From: JBPCQA01 sp050998615
Lineage (GTDB): Bacteria > Actinomycetota > Actinomycetes > Propionibacteriales > Nocardioidaceae
Assembly: GCA_050998615.1 (NCBI GenBank)
Contig: JBPCQA010000042.1
Location: forward strand, 1-52,679
Direction: 5' to 3'
Length of the DNA: 52,679 bases
The notes beneath the pieces are model-generated. The model had not been told where the DNA came from. It was given only the letters and a program-made list of their open reading frames with translations, and ran no database searches. A program made the translations under genes and the position numbers. This document shows positions 48,944 to 52,679 of the stretch, in pieces (within the stretch, counting starts at the first letter, position 1; every line of letters starts with the position of its first letter).

Positions 48944-50737
48944 TCAGGTCAGCGACGCTTGGCTTTCGCCGTACTCCAACGCGATCGCTGCTCGAGTGAG
49001 CGCGAGGTGTGAGAACGCTTGCGGGAAGTTGCCGACCATCCGATTGTGAACCGGGTCGTACTCCTCCGACAGCAGCCCGACGTCGTTGACCAGCCCCAGC
49101 AGTCGGCGCATCAACGCGTGGGCGTCGTCTTGCCTGTCGGCCAACGAGTAGGCGATCACCAGCCAGAACGAGCAGGCGAGGAAGGGATGCTCGTCGCCCG
49201 GCAGGCCGTCGATCCCGGAGCCGGTGCGATAGCGCAACACCAGTCCGTCCCGGATCAGGTCTTGCTCGATGGCCCGGATCGTGCCGAGCACCCTAGGGTC
49301 GTCACCGGGCAGGAAGCCGACCGCCGGGATCAAGAGCAGTGCCGCGTCTACTTCGGTGGTGTCGTAGTGCTGGACGAAGCTGCCTCTCTGCTTGTCGTAT
49401 CCATGGTCGAGGATCTCCGCCCTGACCTTCTCGCGAATCTGACGCCAGCGTTCAACATCGCCTGACAGGCCGTGCAGTTCTACCCCAGCAATCGCCCGAT
49501 CGAACGCTGCCCAAACCATGACGCGCGAGTGGGTGAAGTGCCGTAGCGGTCCGCGGATCTCCCAGATGCCGTTGTCGGGCTCGTCCCAGTGGGCGGCCAG
49601 GTCGTTGATCAGGGTGCGCTGCAGGGACCACGAGTCCTCGGTGTCATCGACTCCCAATTGCCGAGCATGCTCGAAGGCGGACATCACCTCGCCGAGCACA
49701 TCCGTCTGTTTCTGGTTCACCGCGCCGTTGCCCACGCGCACCGGCTTCGAGCCCGCGTAACCGGGCAAGTGTGGCAGCTCCCGCTCGGGGATGTCACGCG
49801 CACCGTCGACGGCGTACATGATCTGCAGATCTGTCGGATCACCCGCAATCGCGCGCAGCAACCAATTGCGCCACAGCACTGTCTCGTCGTCGTAACCGGC
49901 AAGCAGCAGCGCTTCGAGCGTGAGCGAGGCGTCGCGCAGCCAGCAGAAGCGATAGTCCCAGTTGCGCGGGCCACCGAACGACTCGGGCAGCGAGGTGGTC
50001 GGGGCGGCGGCGATCCCGCCGGTGCCACTGTGTGTCAACAGCCGGAGCACGAGCAGCGAGCGCACCACGGCCTCACGGTAGGGGCCGTGGTAATTGCATC
50101 GGTTGGCCCACTCGTGAGTGCGCTTGACCGTGTCCTTGATCCGGTCGTCTACGTCGTTCATGCCGGGGATGGGGTGATGAGACTTAAACCAGGTGGTGGT
50201 GAACGTCAGCGAATGACCCTCGGTGATGTCGAACTCGTCGACATGCATGCCGTCTTCTGCGTGGGGTAGTCGCGAGCCGCGCAACACGAGCATGTCGGGC
50301 CCAGCGATCGCGGAGATCACCTCGGCACCGTCACTGTCTTCGCGTCGGCGTATCCACGGCCGGATGTCGCCGTACCCGAACCGGACGATCCACTCGTGGC
50401 GCATCCGAACCGTTCCGGAGACGCCCTCGATGCGGCGTACGAGGTCGGCTCGATCGTCGCCGAGCGGCATCACGTCCGTCACCCGGACCACCCCAGAGGA
50501 GGTCTCGTGGGTGGTTTCGAGCATGAACGTGTCGCCGGCGTACTGCCATGTCGTCTTCGCCTGGTCGGCGGGCCCGATCAGCCAGCGACCGTGCTCCGGG
50601 CCGCCCAACAAGGCAGCGAAACATGCCTTCGAGTCGAAGCGGGGAAGGCACAGCCAATCAACGGAACCGTCGCGACCTACCAACGCTGCCGTGCCGGTGT
50701 CGCCGAGCACGGCATAGTCCTCGATGCGCAAAGCCAT
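48944..50737 (-). CDS. Glycoside hydrolase family 15 (trehalase/glucoamylase-like)
   Basis: Cytosolic inverting alpha-glucosidase of 597 residues; actinobacterial relatives hydrolyse trehalose. After an N-terminal beta-sandwich (RIEDYAVLGDTGTAALVGRDG in pieces) comes an alpha/alpha barrel with GGPRNWDYRFCWLRDASLTL, the general acid Glu in DNGIWEIRG, and the general base Glu in LLSEEYDP with NFPQAFSHLAL. No signal peptide. The ATG has a TATCCT box seven bases upstream and no ribosome site. Confidence 0.92.
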   Translation of the reverse strand: MALRIEDYAVLGDTGTAALVGRDGSVDWLCLPRFDSKACFAALLGGPEHGRWLIGPADQAKTTWQYAGDTFMLETTHETSSGVVRVTDVMPLGDDRADLVRRIEGVSGTVRMRHEWIVRFGYGDIRPWIRRREDSDGAEVISAIAGPDMLVLRGSRLPHAEDGMHVDEFDITEGHSLTFTTTWFKSHHPIPGMNDVDDRIKDTVKRTHEWANRCNYHGPYREAVVRSLLVLRLLTHSGTGGIAAAPTTSLPESFGGPRNWDYRFCWLRDASLTLEALLLAGYDDETVLWRNWLLRAIAGDPTDLQIMYAVDGARDIPERELPHLPGYAGSKPVRVGNGAVNQKQTDVLGEVMSAFEHARQLGVDDTEDSWSLQRTLINDLAAHWDEPDNGIWEIRGPLRHFTHSRVMVWAAFDRAIAGVELHGLSGDVERWRQIREKVRAEILDHGYDKQRGSFVQHYDTTEVDAALLLIPAVGFLPGDDPRVLGTIRAIEQDLIRDGLVLRYRTGSGIDGLPGDEHPFLACSFWLVIAYSLADRQDDAHALMRRLLGLVNDVGLLSEEYDPVHNRMVGNFPQAFSHLALTRAAIALEYGESQASLT

Positions 50738-50744
50738 AGCAGGG

Positions 50745-50750
50745 AGGATA
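50745..50750 (-). promoter_or_regulatory. -10 box of the GH15 gene (leaderless)
   Basis: TATCCT ends seven bases before the ATG at 50737. Confidence 0.45.
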
Positions 50751-50790
50751 GGGCCTGGCGGCTCGAAGCCGCGGCAGCGCTCGCAACGCG

Positions 50791-50828
50791 GCCAGACATG
50801 GCACGATAGTGCCTGGCAGACATGGCAG
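50791..50828. repeat. Direct repeat and small dyad between GH15 and DUF5703 genes
   Basis: CAGACATGGCA occurs twice 24 bases apart (50793 and 50817), and GGCAC-GATA-GTGCC (50800-50813) forms a dyad between them. GATAGT could be the -10 box of the DUF5703 gene, so these may be regulator sites. Confidence 0.4.
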
Positions 50829-50840
50829 CATGGAGATGGC

Positions 50841-51047
50841 ATGGAGTACGAATTTCAGCGCTTCCGGTTGCCGCGGACCCTGTCCCGGTCGGCGGTTAGG
50901 CGTTTGCTGACCGATCGGGCGGAGTACGGCGGCTGGGAGCTCGCGCGGTTGCGGCTTTACCCCGATGGCAGCCGCCGGGTCGAACTTCGCCGCCATATCA
51001 TCCGAGCCCGCTCGACGTTGGGTCCGGACTCTCGCCCAATGGCCTGA
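50841..51047 (+). CDS. DUF5703 family small protein
   Basis: Basic actinobacterial protein of 68 residues, function unknown. The conserved core RLLTDRAEYGGWELARLRLY followed by a Gly-Ser-Arg-Arg turn and an Arg-rich strand (ELRRHIIRAR) matches the family. The ATG at 50841 has GGAG five bases upstream; the open frame before it overlaps the divergent promoter. Convergent with the M20 peptidase gene. Confidence 0.85.
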   Translation: MEYEFQRFRLPRTLSRSAVRRLLTDRAEYGGWELARLRLYPDGSRRVELRRHIIRARSTLGPDSRPMA

Positions 51048-51094
51048 GGCGGTTTACCTCGGCTATGACAAGCGGCGTCCCGGTGGCGGCGTTG

Positions 51095-52399
51095 TCAAGC
51101 CCTATCGAGGAAGTCATCGAAGACGCGTGCGCTGAACTCCAGCGCGTCGACCGGCACGCGTTCGTCGACTCCGTGGAACAGGCCGGTGAAGTCCAGGTCT
51201 TCGGGCAGCCGCAACGGTGAGAAGCCGAAGCAGCGGATCCCAAGTTTGCTCCACGCCTTGCCGTCGGTGCCTCCGGACATTAGGAACGGCAAGACTGTCG
51301 CGTCGGGATCTTCGGCCACGATTGACGCCTTCATCGCTTCCACGAGCGGGCCTTCGAAGGGTGTCTCGAGTGCCTTTTCGTGTACCAAGATCTCGTAGCT
51401 GACGTTGTCGGGCAGCAGGCTCCGCAACGTTTCGAAGAACTCGTCCTCGTAGCCCGGCAAAAACCGCCCGTCGATGTTGGCGGTCGCTTCCCCTGGGATG
51501 ACGTTGTGCTTGTAACCACCGTCGAGCATCGTGGGGTTTGCGGTGTTGCGCACGACCGCCGCGAGCATCCGGGCGGCTGGTCCGAACTGCTCGACAAGCG
51601 CATCGACCTGATCTTCCACTGGCCCACGCCCCGTGAGCCGCGCCACCTGCTCGAGCAACGCGCCCATGGTCGGCGTAATGCGGACCGGCCACTCGTGTCG
51701 CCCGATCGCCGCTACCGCCTCAGATATCGCCGTGACCGCGTTGTCGGAGTTGCGCATCGACCCATGACCGGCAGTGCCGTGCGCCCGCAACCGCAGCCAG
51801 GCAATGCCCTTCTCCGCGTTCTCGACCAGGTAGATGCGTCGTCCGTCGATTGTCGTGGAAAAGCCGCCGACCTCCCCCACCGCTTCGGTGCAGCCCTCGA
51901 AGAGGTCGGGTCGGGAGTCCACCAAGAAGTGCCCGCCTTGCTGACTGCCCGCCTCCTCGTCGGCGGTGAACGCGAAGGTGATGGCTCGCGACGGTATCGC
52001 TTCGGCCTTCGCGCGGGCACGGACAACCGATAAGATCGCCGCGTCGAAGTCCTTCATGTCGACCGCGCCGCGCCCCCAGACGTAGCCGTCCATGACTTCC
52101 GCCGAGAAGGGATCGACCTTCCAGTCCGCCTTCGCGGCAGGTACGACGTCCAGGTGGCCGTGGACGAGCAGCCTGTCGGTTGCATTCGGGTCTCCCCAGT
52201 GCGCTACGACCGACGTACGGCCTGGTGATGCCTCGTAGACCTCCGCCTCGATTCCGACATCGCTGAGCAGCATGCCAACGTGTTCCGCGGCAACACGTTC
52301 GCCTGGTCCGGAGTCATCGCCGTAGTTGGTGGTGTCCATCCGGATCAGATCGCGGCAGATTTGGGTGACCTCAGCCTCGGGATGATATCTCTTCTCCAT
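51095..52399 (-). CDS. M20-family metallopeptidase
   Basis: Dizinc exopeptidase or deacylase of 434 residues (ArgE/DapE/carboxypeptidase group). Metal ligands and catalytic residues are in LLVHGHLDVVPA, GRGAVDMKDFDAA, TADEEAGS and the late GLFHGVDERVP; AHGTAGHGSM opens the dimerisation domain. No signal peptide, so it is cytosolic. The ATG at 52399 has GGGG shortly upstream and a CAGAAT -10-like sequence six bases before it; an in-frame GTG at 52417 is possible. Preferred substrate not known. Confidence 0.92.
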   Translation of the reverse strand: MEKRYHPEAEVTQICRDLIRMDTTNYGDDSGPGERVAAEHVGMLLSDVGIEAEVYEASPGRTSVVAHWGDPNATDRLLVHGHLDVVPAAKADWKVDPFSAEVMDGYVWGRGAVDMKDFDAAILSVVRARAKAEAIPSRAITFAFTADEEAGSQQGGHFLVDSRPDLFEGCTEAVGEVGGFSTTIDGRRIYLVENAEKGIAWLRLRAHGTAGHGSMRNSDNAVTAISEAVAAIGRHEWPVRITPTMGALLEQVARLTGRGPVEDQVDALVEQFGPAARMLAAVVRNTANPTMLDGGYKHNVIPGEATANIDGRFLPGYEDEFFETLRSLLPDNVSYEILVHEKALETPFEGPLVEAMKASIVAEDPDATVLPFLMSGGTDGKAWSKLGIRCFGFSPLRLPEDLDFTGLFHGVDERVPVDALEFSARVFDDFLDRA

Positions 52400-52420
52400 G
52401 TCCCCATTCTGTAACACGGT

Positions 52421-52497
52421 CGCCCAGGGTGGTGAGGAGCGCGCGAAGCGAGCGTCTCACCCACGGTGGTGGAGGACGAGCGAAGCGAGCGTCTCGA
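52421..52497. repeat. Two tandem ~38-bp repeats with the GAGGAGCG...AGCGTCTC element
   Basis: Copy one (52421-52459) and copy two (52459-52497) share CCCASGGTGGTG, then GAGGA, then CGAAGCGAGCGTCTC. The core GCGAGCGAAGCGAGCG in copy two reads the same in mirror order. A third, single copy follows the RecB-like gene at 32144. Confidence 0.7.
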
Positions 52498-52550
52498 AGC
52501 AGTGACGCATCCCCAGCCACGCGTGGGGTTGGAGCGTTCAGGCCCGGCTT

Positions 52551-52559
52551 TGCTAGAGT
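52551..52559 (+). promoter_or_regulatory. Promoter of tRNA-Leu
   Basis: TGCTAGAGT is an extended -10 box ending 33 bases before the tRNA. A TTGGAG -35 candidate lies 19 bases upstream of it (52529-52534). Confidence 0.5.
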
Positions 52560-52592
52560 GAGCACGCTCATCGCGCAGCCGGTGGAACCCAC

Positions 52593-52678
52593 GTCCGGGT
52601 GGCGGAATAGGTAGACGCGCTAGCTTGAGGTGCTAGTGCCCGTATTAGGGCATGGGGGTTCAAGTCCCCCCTCGGACA
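52593..52678 (+). tRNA. tRNA-Leu (anticodon GAG)
   Basis: Class II tRNA with long variable arm. The acceptor stem pairs GTCCGGG (52593-52599) with CTCGGAC (52671-52677) with one G-U pair. The anticodon stem CTAGC/GCTAG encloses loop TTGAGGT with anticodon GAG at 52627-52629. The T arm GGGGG-TTCAAGT-CCCCC is perfect. The final base in the window could begin an encoded CCA. Confidence 0.97.
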
Positions 52679-52679
52679 C

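Overview
The window is high-G+C actinobacterial DNA. It carries a complete Pup-proteasome system, the pafB/pafC WYL regulators, Tat secretion genes, mycothiol biosynthesis (mshC) and two F420-type luciferase-like oxidoreductases. Gene order from the Xaa-Pro peptidase through the 5'-3' exonuclease, HelY-type helicase, tatC-tatA, pafC-pafB, pafA, prcA-prcB, pup, dop, arc, trmI, M50 protease and RecB-like nuclease to mshC follows the conserved actinobacterial order known from Mycobacterium. The genus cannot be fixed from the sequence alone. No phage, transposase, CRISPR array or rRNA was found.

Layout. 1-5.5 kb: part of a lysine-fermentation (aminomutase) cluster, with kamD (cut by the window edge), an amidohydrolase and kdd on the minus strand and kamA divergent on the plus strand; a 14-bp inverted repeat lies in the shared promoter region. 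5.5-9.4 kb: a GT2 glycosyltransferase, a frameshifted Mut7-C nuclease gene, a vapBC pair, an LLM oxidoreductase and an Lrp/AsnC regulator. 9.4-19 kb: Xaa-Pro peptidase, exonuclease, HelY helicase, lipid kinase, a small conserved protein, tatC, tatA, pafC and pafB. 19-29.8 kb: the proteasome region with an FKBP lipoprotein, pafA, a NUDIX hydrolase overlapping prcA, prcA, prcB, pup, dop, an MFS transporter, arc (mpa) and trmI. 30-38.3 kb: an M50 protease, a RecB-like nuclease behind a PafBC-type damage promoter, and a five-gene peptide ABC transporter. 38.3-46.8 kb: a HAD phosphatase, PAC2-domain protein, mshC, the SCO1664/DUF3090/phosphatase trio, a lipoprotein, corA and a second LLM oxidoreductase. 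46.8-52.7 kb: pirin, aldo/keto reductase, GH15 glucosidase/trehalase, a DUF5703 protein, an M20 peptidase, tandem repeats and tRNA-Leu(GAG), which closes the window.

How it works together. PafA attaches Pup to lysines, Dop removes it, ARC/Mpa unfolds pupylated proteins and feeds them into the PrcAB core. Pup already ends in Gly-Gly-Glu, so Dop is not needed to deamidate it. arc and pup share a 17-bp promoter block, which suggests co-expression. PafB/PafC activate DNA-damage promoters in relatives, and a promoter of that type sits before the RecB-like nuclease here.

A second theme is promoter architecture. At least fifteen genes have a TANNNT -10 box only 6-7 bases before the start codon, the signature of leaderless transcripts, and this was used to choose several starts. 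No single wholly new system is evident. The best leads are the arc/pup promoter block, the kinase/phosphatase/DUF3090 trio beside mshC, the kam inverted repeat and several dispersed short repeats.
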